Part shown: positions 1 through 8,788 of the stretch, piece after piece
Position numbering within the stretch: position 1 is the stretch's first letter
Layout: each line of letters begins with the position of its first letter
Assembly (NCBI RefSeq): GCF_000190755.2
Contig: NZ_JH109152.1
Location: 62,001-126,000, forward strand
DNA: 64,000 bases
Reading direction: 5' to 3'
From: Methylobacter tundripaludum SV96
GTDB lineage: Bacteria > Pseudomonadota > Gammaproteobacteria > Methylococcales > Methylomonadaceae
Notes under the pieces: generated by a model
What the model saw: the letters and a program-made list of their open reading frames with translations, nothing else
What the model was told of the DNA's origin: nothing
Database searches by the model: none
Program-made: the position numbers and the translations under genes

Positions 1-156
1 TTACGACGAAAGGCGGGTTAGAAATAAGCTAATGCGGATATGGCGAGGGGCGATTAAAATCATGAACATTGCTTTACAGGGCAGAAACCGGAAATATCCG
101 TTGTATTGGAAGCAGATGAACTGAGAATGCAGTGGGGGGAGAGCGGGGACTCAAGC
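1..156. other. Left window edge, no supported gene
   Basis: An open frame on + runs from base 2 to a TGA at 122-124 (about 40 residues, rich in Arg and Lys, ending YWKQMN). It could be the 3' end of a gene that starts outside the window, but it is too short to recognise. Nothing else is visible before msrA ends at 157. Confidence 0.2.
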
Positions 157-825
157 TTATTCTTGGGGTTCGAGCGCCGAGTCTCCCCACAATTCCTTTA
201 AACGCTGGGCTCTGCCGCAGGTGTAGTGGTAATACTGATAACGCACCGGATTTTTCCGGTAGTAATGTTGGTGATATTCTTCGGCGGGATAGAATGCAGA
301 AGCGGCAGTGATTTTGGTGACGATCGGTTCCTTGAAGGGCTTGGACTGCGCCAGCTCAGTCTTTGATTGTTCGGCCAAACGGTGTTGTTCCTCGTTATGG
401 TAAAAAATCTCCGCACGGTACTCGGGGCCGACATCGCAGAATTGGCGATCAGTCGCAGTAGGGTCAACGTTGTGCCAAAAGGCCTCCAGCAACTGGGTAT
501 AACCGGTTTTAGTGGGATCGTAGAATACCTGTATGGCTTCGGCGTGACCGGTTCCGCCTGCCGAGACTTCTTCGTAACTTGGATTTTGGGTATGGCCGCC
601 TGTGTAACCGGCAATGACCTCAACGACCCCCGGTAGATTATCGAAGGCCGCCACCATGCACCAGAAACACCCGCCGGCGAAAGTTGCCTTGTTCAGGTTA
701 GTTTCGTCTGTAGCTGCAACGGTAGTTCCCATTCCTAATCCCAAAATGCCAAGCAGCATTAACTTGAGCAAAGGGTTGGCGCTTTTCAGTCTGCGTTTAA
801 TTTTAATTTTAATGTTGTAAAACAA
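157..825 (-). CDS. msrA: Peptide-methionine (S)-S-oxide reductase MsrA, exported form
   Basis: Reduces methionine-S-sulfoxide in proteins back to methionine. The catalytic motif GCFWC is at residues 52-56 with the nucleophile Cys53, followed by the family motifs GYTGG and DPTATDRQFCD; a candidate resolving Cys lies near residue 203 (YTCGRAQ). The 222-residue length includes about 40 N-terminal residues made of basic residues and then a hydrophobic stretch (LLKLMLLGILGLGMG) ending near AAT, which looks like a signal peptide or anchor, so the enzyme probably acts in the periplasm. It stands alone on the minus strand. Family identity is secure; localisation is inferred. Confidence 0.95.
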   Translation of the reverse strand: MFYNIKIKIKRRLKSANPLLKLMLLGILGLGMGTTVAATDETNLNKATFAGGCFWCMVAAFDNLPGVVEVIAGYTGGHTQNPSYEEVSAGGTGHAEAIQVFYDPTKTGYTQLLEAFWHNVDPTATDRQFCDVGPEYRAEIFYHNEEQHRLAEQSKTELAQSKPFKEPIVTKITAASAFYPAEEYHQHYYRKNPVRYQYYHYTCGRAQRLKELWGDSALEPQE

Positions 826-913
826 AGGCTTTTAATGTGGGTGATATTGTCTTGATTTTAGGGCTGATTATAAACTGAAGTCGGGCGCACATGATTAATT
901 TCTATGCAAATCA

Positions 914-1288
914 TCATTCCTCTTTAAGCTTGTCCATGTCCAGTACCTGAGTTAATTTCTCCAACTGTTTGTGCAGGATTCCGGCTTGTTTTTCAGCCTA
1001 TTGCTTATCAAACTCCAGTTTCATGCACTTGTCCTCATCATTTCTTCGGGGCTTTTGGTATATCGCGCAGGAAATTGGGTATGGCGATATTATCAACGGT
1101 GTCAGTATGCAAGTACTCCATCGGTTTCGGAATGTTAGCGCGTCCCGCGGCAGATCCCGCCATCGCAGAATCATAATGTTTGACCTGAATGGAGACGCTG
1201 ACTTTATCGATATAAAAATTAAAGTCAGATCGTGTTTTTTGGGGGCTGGACGACGTTTAGTACGGAATATTTTAGCTAAAATACTCAC
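914..1288 (-). pseudogene. Decayed small gene with frameshifts and an in-frame stop
   Basis: Read on the minus strand from a GTG at 1288, the start is MSILAKIFRTKRRPAPKKHDL. The frame then appears to shift by one base near 1225, because the next frame gives a protein-like stretch (FYIDKVSVSIQVKHYDSA, later EYLHTDTVDNIAIPNFLRDI) that ends at a TGA near the 1047-1052 region. A further frame continues with MKLEFDKQ, a TAG, then AEKQAGILHKQLEKLTQVLDMDKLKEE before a double TGA at 911-916. The last part looks like a short coiled coil. The pieces read as one gene of about 120 codons with at least two lesions. I do not recognise the family; a sequencing error cannot be excluded. Confidence 0.4.
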
Positions 1289-1399
1289 GTTTATAATGTT
1301 TGGTTTTTGTAGGCATCGTTAAAAATTAAATTATAATTAAAAAGCTTTACCTCATTTCAGGTAAAACCATATACAGCTAATCAACACAGGGGGAAGTCA

Positions 1400-2539
1400 A
1401 TGGAAAGAAAAGAAGCGATGGACTTTATGATTAAGTTACTCAAACTTATGCTACATAAAGAAGGGTCTGATTTATTTATTACCGCCGGTTTCCCGCCTGC
1501 AATAAAAGTCAAAGGCAAAATGTCGCCGGTTTCGCAGCAGGCCTTATCGGCTAACGACTCCAAGGCTCTGACGCAGTGCATCATGAATGATAAGCAGCTC
1601 AAGGAATTTGAAGAAACGCAAGAATGTAATTTTGCCATTTCGCCTGCCGGGCTATCCCGGTTCCGGGTCAATGCCTATGTTCAACAAGGCTGTCAGGGCT
1701 TGGTTATCCGGGTCATTGCCGCGGAAATACCCAATTTCGATAAATTGGGTCTGCCGCCTGTTTTAAAAGACGTGATGATGAACAAAAACGGCCTGGTGAT
1801 CATGGTCGGCGGCACCGGCTCAGGTAAATCAACGTCTATGGCCGCAATGATCGACCATCGTAATGAGAACAGCTATGGGCATATCATCACTCTGGAAGAT
1901 CCGATCGAATACGTGCATACCCATAAAAATTGCGTGATGATGCAAAGGGAAGTCGGCGTCGATACCAAGAGCTGGGAAGCCGGATTGCACAATACCTTGC
2001 GGCAGGCTCCCGATGTTATCGTACTGGGAGAAATCCGCAGTCCCGAGATTATGAATTACGGCCTGGAGTTTTCCCAAACAGGTCATTTGGCGCTGGCTAC
2101 CTTGCATGCCAACAATGCCAATCAGGCTATTGACCGGATCTTGGGTTTCTTTCCGATGGAGGCTCAGACGAAATTGATGCAGGATATTTCGGTCAATTTA
2201 CGCGCCATCATTTCCCAGCGTCTGGTTAAAACCGTTGATGGCGGACGTTGCGCGGCCATTGAGATTTTGTTAAATACGCCGTTGATTTCGGATTATATCG
2301 CCAAAGGCGAGGCCTCCAGCATCAAGCCGTTGATGGCCAAATCCCGTGAATTGGGCATGCAAACCTTTGACCAAGCCTTATTGGAGCTTTATCAGGCGGG
2401 ACGGATAGATTATGACGAAGCCTTAAGAAATGCCGACTCTCAAAATGAGTTGCGCTTGCAGATTAAGTTAGCTTCCGGTGAAGACCGGTCGATCGGCGGA
2501 CTTTCGTTACAATCAAAAGACGGCGACGAGGAAGGCTAG
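1400..2539 (+). CDS. pilU: Type IV pilus retraction ATPase accessory protein PilU
   Basis: Hexameric secretion-type ATPase that works with PilT in pilus retraction (twitching) at the inner face of the membrane. The N-terminal domain begins LLKLMLHKEGSDLFITAG, typical of PilU. Walker A GGTGSGKST is at residues 137-145, the Asp box region ITLEDPIEY at about 163-171, Walker B VIVLGE at 206-211, and the His box TGHLALATLHANNA follows. The C-terminal tail after the core (GEDRSIGGLSLQSKDGDEEG) is also PilU-like. The 379-residue length is normal. A GGGGGAAG ribosome-binding site lies just upstream of the ATG at 1400; an ATG at 1418 is the alternative. A second PilU-like gene follows 122 bases downstream. 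Confidence 0.9.
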   Translation: MERKEAMDFMIKLLKLMLHKEGSDLFITAGFPPAIKVKGKMSPVSQQALSANDSKALTQCIMNDKQLKEFEETQECNFAISPAGLSRFRVNAYVQQGCQGLVIRVIAAEIPNFDKLGLPPVLKDVMMNKNGLVIMVGGTGSGKSTSMAAMIDHRNENSYGHIITLEDPIEYVHTHKNCVMMQREVGVDTKSWEAGLHNTLRQAPDVIVLGEIRSPEIMNYGLEFSQTGHLALATLHANNANQAIDRILGFFPMEAQTKLMQDISVNLRAIISQRLVKTVDGGRCAAIEILLNTPLISDYIAKGEASSIKPLMAKSRELGMQTFDQALLELYQAGRIDYDEALRNADSQNELRLQIKLASGEDRSIGGLSLQSKDGDEEG

Positions 2540-2661
2540 TCACGGCGATAAAGCGATGCGCCCAGTCTGGATAAGACGCAGACGGCGCAGTGTTTTTGGA
2601 TTTTTCGCCGATCAATTAGATCGTTTTTAACCTTCCCCCATCACATAAACCAGACACTAAC

Positions 2662-4095
2662 ATGACCCTGACACCTTATTTAAAATTAATGCTGGAAAAA
2701 AATGCCGATAGCTTGTCTTTAAAAGCAGGGTCTCCGGCGCTCTTGGGATTGGCCGGTGAGGAATATCCCTTGGGTAAAAATGAGTTAACCCCAAACATAA
2801 TAAAAGAAATCACCTTTAGTCTCATCAATGACGTTCAGAAGCAGGAATTAGTCCGGAACAAAGCGCTAAAATTTAATTGCGCCGCGCCTGATGGCGAGAA
2901 ATTTATGGCTAGCGCCAAGGTCGAGGATAACGGACTGGTGTTGTTTATTGTCCCTGATTCAGCGCCGGCAAAAGCCGAACCTGCTGAGCAGGAAGCGGAA
3001 AGTTATCAGGTTCTGGGAGCAGCGCCGGAAGATGACTTGAACATTCTGCCGTATCTGGTGGAAATGGCTAAATTGAATGCCTCGGATTTGTTTTTAACGG
3101 TCGGTTCGCCGGTTAAGGCCAAAATTTATGGCCGAGCCGTGGCGCTGGACGAGTTTTTGCTGACGCCCGAGTTAACCAAATCGGGCGCTTTGGGGATTAT
3201 GACTCAGGAGCAAATCGACGAGTTTTTAGTGACCAGAGATTTGGATTTTGCGATCAGCCTACCGGACGGCAGTGCGCGTTTTCGCGCCAATGCCTTTTTT
3301 CAGCGCAAAACCGTAGGTCTGGTTATGCGCTTGATCCCTTCGGTCATTCCTACCGGCAAGGATTTAGGCACGCCGGATATTTTAATGGAACTCATCATGG
3401 CCAAGCGGGGCCTGTTGCTGATGGTGGGCGGCACCGGATCGGGAAAATCGACCACGCTGGCGGCCATGATCAACCACCGTAACGCCAACTCGGCCGGTCA
3501 TATTTTGACCATTGAAGACCCGGTCGAGTTCTCGCACCCGAACCTGAAATCGATCGTCAATCAGCGCGAAGTCGGCGTCGATACAGAATCGTATGCCAGA
3601 GCGCTAAAAGCCTGTTTGCGGGAAGCGCCCGATGTCATCTTGATCGGCGAGATTCGGGACCGGGAAACCCTGTCGGCCGCGTTGGAGCTGGCCAATACCG
3701 GTCACTTATGTATCTCGACCATGCACGCAAACAATGCCAATCAGGCCATGGAGCGGGTAATCAATATGTATCCCCATGATCATCATGCGCAATTATTTAT
3801 GGATCTTGCCACCAATTTAAATGCCGTTATTTCCCAGCGCCTGATTCCCGATACGGCGGGGAAGCGCTGTGCGGCCATTGAAGTGATGATCAATACACCT
3901 CATATAGCGAACCTGATTTTGAAAGGGGAGCTTAATGAAATTAAAACGGCCATGACGTCAAGCGGCAGTAAAGGCATGAGGACATTTGACGATGCCTTGT
4001 TCGGACTGTACACAGATGGAAAAATCAGTTTGGAAGAAGCGTTGAAAAATGCCGATTCCAGTAACGATTTGGAAGCTAGGATTAATTTTGGTTGA
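2662..4095 (+). CDS. PilT/PilU-family ATPase with a duplicated N-terminal domain
   Basis: The C-terminal 350 residues are a full PilU-like motor: Walker A GGTGSGKST at 256-264, LTIEDPVEF, Walker B VILIGEIR, and TGHLCISTMHANNA. What is unusual is the first 125 residues. Residues 5-98 (starting PYLKLMLEKNADSLSLKAGSP) repeat the plan of residues 130-222 (starting PYLVEMAKLNASDLFLTVGSP), so the PAS-like N-terminal domain is present twice, joined by an Ala/Glu/Pro-rich linker (about 100-118). The first copy has lost the conserved SDLF and RFR signatures and is probably structural. Total 477 residues against about 345-385 for PilT/PilU. It probably forms a second retraction ATPase alongside the PilU upstream; the exact role is unknown. 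Confidence 0.85.
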   Translation: MTLTPYLKLMLEKNADSLSLKAGSPALLGLAGEEYPLGKNELTPNIIKEITFSLINDVQKQELVRNKALKFNCAAPDGEKFMASAKVEDNGLVLFIVPDSAPAKAEPAEQEAESYQVLGAAPEDDLNILPYLVEMAKLNASDLFLTVGSPVKAKIYGRAVALDEFLLTPELTKSGALGIMTQEQIDEFLVTRDLDFAISLPDGSARFRANAFFQRKTVGLVMRLIPSVIPTGKDLGTPDILMELIMAKRGLLLMVGGTGSGKSTTLAAMINHRNANSAGHILTIEDPVEFSHPNLKSIVNQREVGVDTESYARALKACLREAPDVILIGEIRDRETLSAALELANTGHLCISTMHANNANQAMERVINMYPHDHHAQLFMDLATNLNAVISQRLIPDTAGKRCAAIEVMINTPHIANLILKGELNEIKTAMTSSGSKGMRTFDDALFGLYTDGKISLEEALKNADSSNDLEARINFG

Positions 4096-4249
4096 TAAAG
4101 GAATAGAACGCAGATGACGCGGATTGGACGGATTTACGCGGGTTTTTAAAAAAAGTTGTAACAATGTTATCTCTATTTATTAGCTTAATTCGCGTGCTAT
4201 TCTCTCTGAGCGGGACGGATTTTTAGCGCATCGTTTTTATGCTTCGGGC

Positions 4250-4312
4250 ATTTCGAAGCGCTGGAGCGATTCAGACTGCATTTCCACTCCAGAGCGTGGG
4301 AACGATAAAATG
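4250..4312. repeat. Degenerate REP-like palindromic repeat
   Basis: The 330-base gap between the pilus ATPase and the phosphorylase gene has no convincing gene. It contains a worn copy of the palindromic family seen at 5803-5934: CGCTGGAGCG and GAGCGTGGGAACGA, read against each other. An 'aacgcagatgacgcgg' tract just after 4105 is A/G-rich and non-coding. Confidence 0.5.
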
Positions 4313-4426
4313 GTTTGCGCCCCAGATTACTAAAAAAGCCTACGAGTAGATTTTTTTTGGACAGTGTGCTGCCCATACACCGTACTTTGGGGTGAAGATA
4401 TAACTAACCCAATACTGATAGAACCA

Positions 4427-5776
4427 ATGACCGCCATACATACTAAAAAAACCGCAGAAACTGCTATTGACGTTTTGCTCATTTGCGCAATGAAGGACGA
4501 ATACGATCAAGTGCTTAAGGTTACTGACGGGCTGGCTACAGGCTGGAATGAGCATGCGCTTGATAACGGCTGGATGGTAGCCGATGCCTGTTTCACCACC
4601 TCGTCAGGCACTACGCTAAGTATTCGGGCGACACACGCCAGCTATATGGGACGGGAACAGGCTCAAGCTACCGCAAGTAAGCTCATTCATGAGCAACCGG
4701 CGCGGTGTATCGCCATGAGCGGCATTTGCGCCGGGCGGCGTGACAAAGTGGCGTTGGGCGATGTGATTTTTGCCGAACGGCTGTGGTCTTATGATGCTGG
4801 CAAGTTGACGGTAGAAGAAGGGCAGCAACGATTTCAGGGAGATCAGCTACAATATCGTCCATCACAGGTGTGGGTGCAGCGGATGCAGCATGTGCCTGTC
4901 CCAGCGCCAAACACATCATGGTTAAGTTTACGTCCGGCATTACCGCTAGAACTGCAAGAAGACTGGGTTTTGCTTAGGATTCTTGCTGGAGAAGAACCAT
5001 GTCAACACGCCGATTTTAATACAGCTTGCCCGAACTGGAGCGACGTTCTGCCGCGTCTTTGGCTGCGTCAATGGTTGGAAAAACCGTTAACGTTGACGGT
5101 TACGGGGCGGCAACACGCTGAACAATTAAACTTGCTCTATCCTGGCGGTCTTCCCGCGCCAGCTGATTTTTGGATTCATGTCGCGCCTATGGCGACGGGG
5201 GCGGCGGTTAGCGAAGATGCGGGGATTTTCCCTCGTCTGGCAGAGTCTATGCGCAAAGTCCTTGGCATCGAAATGGAAGCCAGCGCGTTGGGTGCGCTGG
5301 GAGAAATGCACGGCATACCGGTGTTAGTTGCAAAGGGCGTATCGGACTACGGCGATGCGTTTAAAGATGATCGTTACCGGAAGTTTGCCGCCAGAGCGGC
5401 GGCGGAATGCTTGCTTACATTACTCAGAAAATCAGCTGACCTGCTGCCTGGTTGTGCTGATACGATCGAGACCAGTCCAGCTACTTTTGAAAACACCTCA
5501 ACCGAGACAATAGATTTGAATCTGCCTCGCGATCTGATTGCTGTACTCGCAGAAGAATATCCCGACGTACGAGATGCCCGCGCTTTATGGCAACGTGCGG
5601 GCGGCAAAGCCAGTGAAGTCGAAAATATGCCAAGACCCTTTGATCTCTGGCAACGGCTTTGGCAGCGCAGTAGGCAAGGGGCTTTGGCGCGTCCCGAAAT
5701 GATAGTGCAAGCGGCTTTGGACGACTTGCCTGATAATGCCGTGCTTTTACGCTACCTCACCCTCTTGAAAAAATAA
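4427..5776 (+). CDS. Nucleoside phosphorylase-like protein with C-terminal effector-associated-type domain
   Basis: Residues 1-345 follow the PNP/UDP phosphorylase (MTA/SAH nucleosidase) fold: the opening DVLLICAMKDEYDQV, the central MSGICAGRRDKVALGDVIFA, and the active-site end GIEMEASALGALGE...KGVSDYGD, with the catalytic-type Asp. The last ~85 residues form a separate helical domain (EEYPDVRDARALWQRAGGK...LPDNAVLLRYL), resembling effector-associated domains of bacterial conflict systems; the same W-x-RAGGK signature recurs at the end of the protein encoded at 10566-13010. In known systems such phosphorylase domains act as nucleotide- or NAD-type effectors, so this is likely the toxic output of the island; that is inference. 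The ATG at 4427 gives 449 residues and is preferred over an upstream GTG at 4364. Confidence 0.8.
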   Translation: MTAIHTKKTAETAIDVLLICAMKDEYDQVLKVTDGLATGWNEHALDNGWMVADACFTTSSGTTLSIRATHASYMGREQAQATASKLIHEQPARCIAMSGICAGRRDKVALGDVIFAERLWSYDAGKLTVEEGQQRFQGDQLQYRPSQVWVQRMQHVPVPAPNTSWLSLRPALPLELQEDWVLLRILAGEEPCQHADFNTACPNWSDVLPRLWLRQWLEKPLTLTVTGRQHAEQLNLLYPGGLPAPADFWIHVAPMATGAAVSEDAGIFPRLAESMRKVLGIEMEASALGALGEMHGIPVLVAKGVSDYGDAFKDDRYRKFAARAAAECLLTLLRKSADLLPGCADTIETSPATFENTSTETIDLNLPRDLIAVLAEEYPDVRDARALWQRAGGKASEVENMPRPFDLWQRLWQRSRQGALARPEMIVQAALDDLPDNAVLLRYLTLLKK

Positions 5777-5802
5777 GGCCGACCTGACTGAATTACCGCT
5801 AT

Positions 5803-5934
5803 CGTTCCCACGCTCCGGCGTGGGAATGTCGTTATGGACGCTTCAGCGTCCTCGTATACAAATGCTTCACCGATAGCCCATGTCTCACAACGCTGGAGCG
5901 TTGCTGCACGCGTTCTCACGCTGGAGCGTGGGAA
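5803..5934. repeat. REP-like palindromic repeat cluster
   Basis: A run of short hairpins: CCCACGCTCCGGCGTGGG, GGACGCTTCAGCGTCC, AACGCTGGAGCGTT and CACGCTGGAGCGTG. The outer ends (CGTTCCCACGCTCC and GGAGCGTGGGAATG) form an inverted pair. It fills the 191-base gap between the phosphorylase gene and the interrupted helical gene, and is related to copies at 4250-4312 and 14382-14500. Confidence 0.8.
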
Positions 5935-5967
5935 TGAATGAAATGAAATTACTTTTTGGAGATTTGC

Positions 5968-6447
5968 ATGACTGACTTACTAACCGGACTGTTAAACGCT
6001 GGCCTTATCGAAAACCTTAACGGTGATGACGAGCGTTTTTCAAAAATCGAGCAAGCCGCTAAAACCGTCGCTCAACAACTCCGTGAACAGCCGTCGCTAT
6101 TGGTTCGGGCTATTTTGGCGGGGCTAGCTGCGGATATACCTGAAGACGATCCTATTATTGTTCAAGCTGAACAAGCCTTGGTGGCGGAATGGAAAGCGGT
6201 GCGTTCGGTGTTTCCTGATATGCCGGTCAATTTACTCCGGGCTATTTTGTTGGACGCTTGTAATCAGGTGGCAGAAGAGGATAACAACTCGGCTATTTTG
6301 TGGCTGACTGCGGCGGATACTTTGCCGTTGTTAAAGCTGGGCAGGGAAGAGGCGGTTATTTGCAAAATGTTGGAGACGTGGGCGAGGTGGGCTGAGGAAA
6401 AGGCGCTAAAGTGTGAACACACAACTTCTAGGAGGCTGTCGGATTAA
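5968..6447 (+). pseudogene. 5' part of GTPase-associated helical protein gene, cut by IS
   Basis: The ATG at 5968 follows a good TTTTTGGAG ribosome-binding site. The frame encodes an all-helical acidic protein (MTDLLTGLLNAGLIENLNG...) and runs into the left end of the insertion element at 6432, stopping at a TAA inside it, so the last five residues come from the element. Removing 6432-7988 and one CTAG copy joins this frame exactly to 7993-8788, giving one protein of 419 residues. The intact protein resembles the GTPase-associated system helical (GASH) family by position and all-helical make-up. The domain name is recalled, not searched. Confidence 0.8.
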
Positions 6448-7988
6448 TAGAGCGAGCCTCCCCACTTAATCACGATTAAAATTTAAAAAAGTGGTTTATT
6501 GGGATTTTTAATGCCCATAGTTCTGTTTTATGGGCAGCTCAATGCTCTTTTTCCTCTCTCACCCTCTTAATACATGCATTCTTTTTAAATTCCAGCCTAT
6601 ACAGACTAAATTCCATTCACTTTGGACGGATTCCAGGCCTCGAAGCTGGAATTGCCTGAATCCCTGGACGTGTTTAATGATGCCAAACACGGTTTCGACA
6701 GTAGATTTTCGCTTGCCGTAGAGTGCTTTGCCCGCTTTGGTTGTTAAGCGATGGGTCATGGCCTCAACCGGCGGTAAGGTGCTTTCGCCTATTTCCGGCT
6801 GATGCTGAAACCGGGCGTCAAGGGCTTGGTTATGGCTTTGCCGCTTTTGGGCGATGTACGGTTTTATCTTTGCATCAGCACACGCCTTTACATTGGCTTG
6901 GCTGAAGTAGCCGGTGTCGGCCAACAGGTTGTCAACACTCCCCAAGCATTCCGGGAGCTGTTCCAGTTTGGCTAAGGCCGGTTCGATTTCTTGTTTGTCG
7001 TTGGTGTGTTGGGTGATGTGATGAGCAACGATCAGGTGGGTGGCAATATCAACACTGGCTTGGGCGTTATAGGCTTGTTCAAAACCATTAGGGGTCGGCA
7101 TGATGCGGGACTCTTCATCGGTCAGGCTGACTTGATCTTTACCTTGAGGCGCATCGGTAGGCGCTTGGGGGGCTTTGCCGCCCATTTTCTTGCCGGTTTC
7201 ACTCAGGTGTTGTTCACGCTTAGCCTGCTTTTCGTCATACTCGGCCTTTTCTTGCGCGTAACGCGCCTTGGCACGGGCCTGGATTTCCTGTTTGGCTTTG
7301 GCAATCACTGCTAAACGGTCTTGGCGGCGTTTGAGTTCCTTGGGTACATCCATGTCTTCTGGAAGCGGGGAATTGTCGGCGGCTTCAGCCAGTTTCATCA
7401 AGGTTTCAACTTCCTGTTTGAACTGGGCTTCCAGTTGATTGGCGTAATCCCAGCTCAAGGCTTTATGCTTGCTGGCATTGGCTTTAATCTTGGTGCCGTC
7501 CAGGCTCACCGTACCCAGCTTAAGCAGCCCCAAGGTTTGTGCAAGTACCAATATCTCGACAAATAGGCTTTCGATCTCTTTGCCAAAGCGCTTGCGAAAG
7601 CTGTTGATGGTGTCGTGATCTGGGTTTTCGTTGGCGCAGATGTATTTAAAGGCCATCGAGTCATGAGTGGCTTTCTCCAGTTTGCGACTGGAAAATACGC
7701 CGGTCGCGTAACCGTAGAACAGCAACGCCAACAGCATCGCCGGATGATAGGGGCGCTTTCCTTTGCCCGCATAGACGGCTGATAGCGTCCGTAAATCCAG
7801 TTGATCGACAATCTCGACAACAAAACGGGCCATATGATCTTCAGGCAAATAATCCTGAACACACGGGGGCAGAATGTAGGGGGTATCGCGATCAATCAGG
7901 ATGAATTGGGTAGCCATTTTTGTTTTTTGATTTGGTGTTTCGATAGGGTTATTTTAACACTTTTTGCACTGCTAAATCCGACAGTCTC
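6432..7988. mobile_element. Complete IS1182-type insertion sequence with 4-bp target duplication
   Basis: The element is 1557 bp long. The left end starts GAGGCTGTCGGATT and the right end, read in reverse, starts GAGACTGTCGGATT: 14-base terminal inverted repeats with one mismatch. CTAG directly flanks both ends (6428-6431 and 7989-7992), a palindromic 4-bp target duplication, which is typical of IS1182-family elements. One transposase gene on the minus strand fills it. Ends, duplication and transposase are all intact, so the insertion looks recent and possibly still mobile. Confidence 0.93.
6559..7917 (-). CDS. IS1182-family DDE transposase
   Basis: Cuts and joins the ends of the surrounding element. 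The N-terminal region (YLPEDHMARFVVEIVDQLDL... YHPAMLLALLFYGYATGVFSSRKLE) is the DUF772-type domain of this family. The catalytic acidic residues lie in SLDGTKIKANA, NLLADTGYF and KSTVETVFGIIKH. A charged coiled-coil insert (about residues 165-245, KRRQDRLAVIAKAKQEIQ...) separates the first two, as usual in IS1182 proteins. At 452 residues it is full length and undamaged. It is transcribed against the host operon, so it is unlikely to help expression of the genes downstream. Confidence 0.93.
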   Translation of the reverse strand: MATQFILIDRDTPYILPPCVQDYLPEDHMARFVVEIVDQLDLRTLSAVYAGKGKRPYHPAMLLALLFYGYATGVFSSRKLEKATHDSMAFKYICANENPDHDTINSFRKRFGKEIESLFVEILVLAQTLGLLKLGTVSLDGTKIKANASKHKALSWDYANQLEAQFKQEVETLMKLAEAADNSPLPEDMDVPKELKRRQDRLAVIAKAKQEIQARAKARYAQEKAEYDEKQAKREQHLSETGKKMGGKAPQAPTDAPQGKDQVSLTDEESRIMPTPNGFEQAYNAQASVDIATHLIVAHHITQHTNDKQEIEPALAKLEQLPECLGSVDNLLADTGYFSQANVKACADAKIKPYIAQKRQSHNQALDARFQHQPEIGESTLPPVEAMTHRLTTKAGKALYGKRKSTVETVFGIIKHVQGFRQFQLRGLESVQSEWNLVCIGWNLKRMHVLRG

Positions 7989-7992
7989 CTAG

Positions 7993-8788
7993 TGCGCAAC
8001 CAAACTCACAAAATGACAAAAGATCAGCAGCAACGACTGAATTCTGTTCACATAAAGTTGATCGAAGTCTGTTAGAAAATCGAGTGGCTGCTGCTGTTGG
8101 ATTGAAAACGCTTAGAGAGGGCGAGGATGATGAAGAGGAAGTCGATGCCCCCAATCCTAGCTTGCTGCCAGCAAACTTGAGCTGGGGAACTGAATTTTCT
8201 GATCGCATGTATCAATTACTTGCGGATGAATTAGATGAACTTGCTGACAATGTAAATAAAGCGCTAATTTCCCAACAAAGTTGGGTACAGAAAACTCAAC
8301 AAGCCGAACAAATCCGCCTAAACGCCCTGTGGTGGTCGGAAGCACTGTACTCGTCTTCGCTACGTTGCAGTTATCGCGAACTCGCCCCTGCCATTGCATC
8401 TATGGTGATGGCAGTTGACCTGCTCAACGAGGTTGCCAAACCAACTCCCGCCAGCGTCGGTTATTTGCTTGCCGAAGCCGTCAACCGATTGCCTGATGCG
8501 GATTTTACTCAAAAGCTCAGCTTACAGGACTTACTCACTACGCTCGACCAAGCGCGGCAGCAACTTTCCAAAGACTGGTTGGAAACACTCACCGCACCGC
8601 CCGACACTGGCCGCTTAAGTCTGCGCGATGCGGCGGTGTTAGTCTTGACCGGCAAGACGCAAGATTTTACAGCGGCACTCAAACGCGTCGGCGCAAGCGG
8701 CGAGTTTGAAATGAGTTTGCCCCAGTTCGCCCAAGCTTTGTTTCGGCAAGAACAGGCGGTGCAATTGGCTGGAGAGCTGCATGAGTGA
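7993..8788 (+). pseudogene. 3' part of GTPase-associated helical protein gene
   Basis: This continues the frame broken at 6431: after CTAG the codons read on through SSAQPNSQNDKRSAATTE and a strongly acidic linker (REGEDDEEEVDAPNPS) into a long helical domain with ELDELADNVNKALISQQSW and ending AVQLAGELHE. The only start codon near the left end is a GTG at 8084 with no clear ribosome-binding site, so a C-terminal fragment might be made but the whole protein cannot. The stop overlaps the ATG of the next gene by 8 bases, showing that this was an operon member coupled to the GTPase gene. Confidence 0.85.

Noticed and set aside
8084-8788. A stand-alone 234-residue gene starting with GTG
   Set aside because: It is the 3' part of the gene cut by the insertion sequence; the frame continues upstream to the CTAG junction and joins 5968-6431 in frame.
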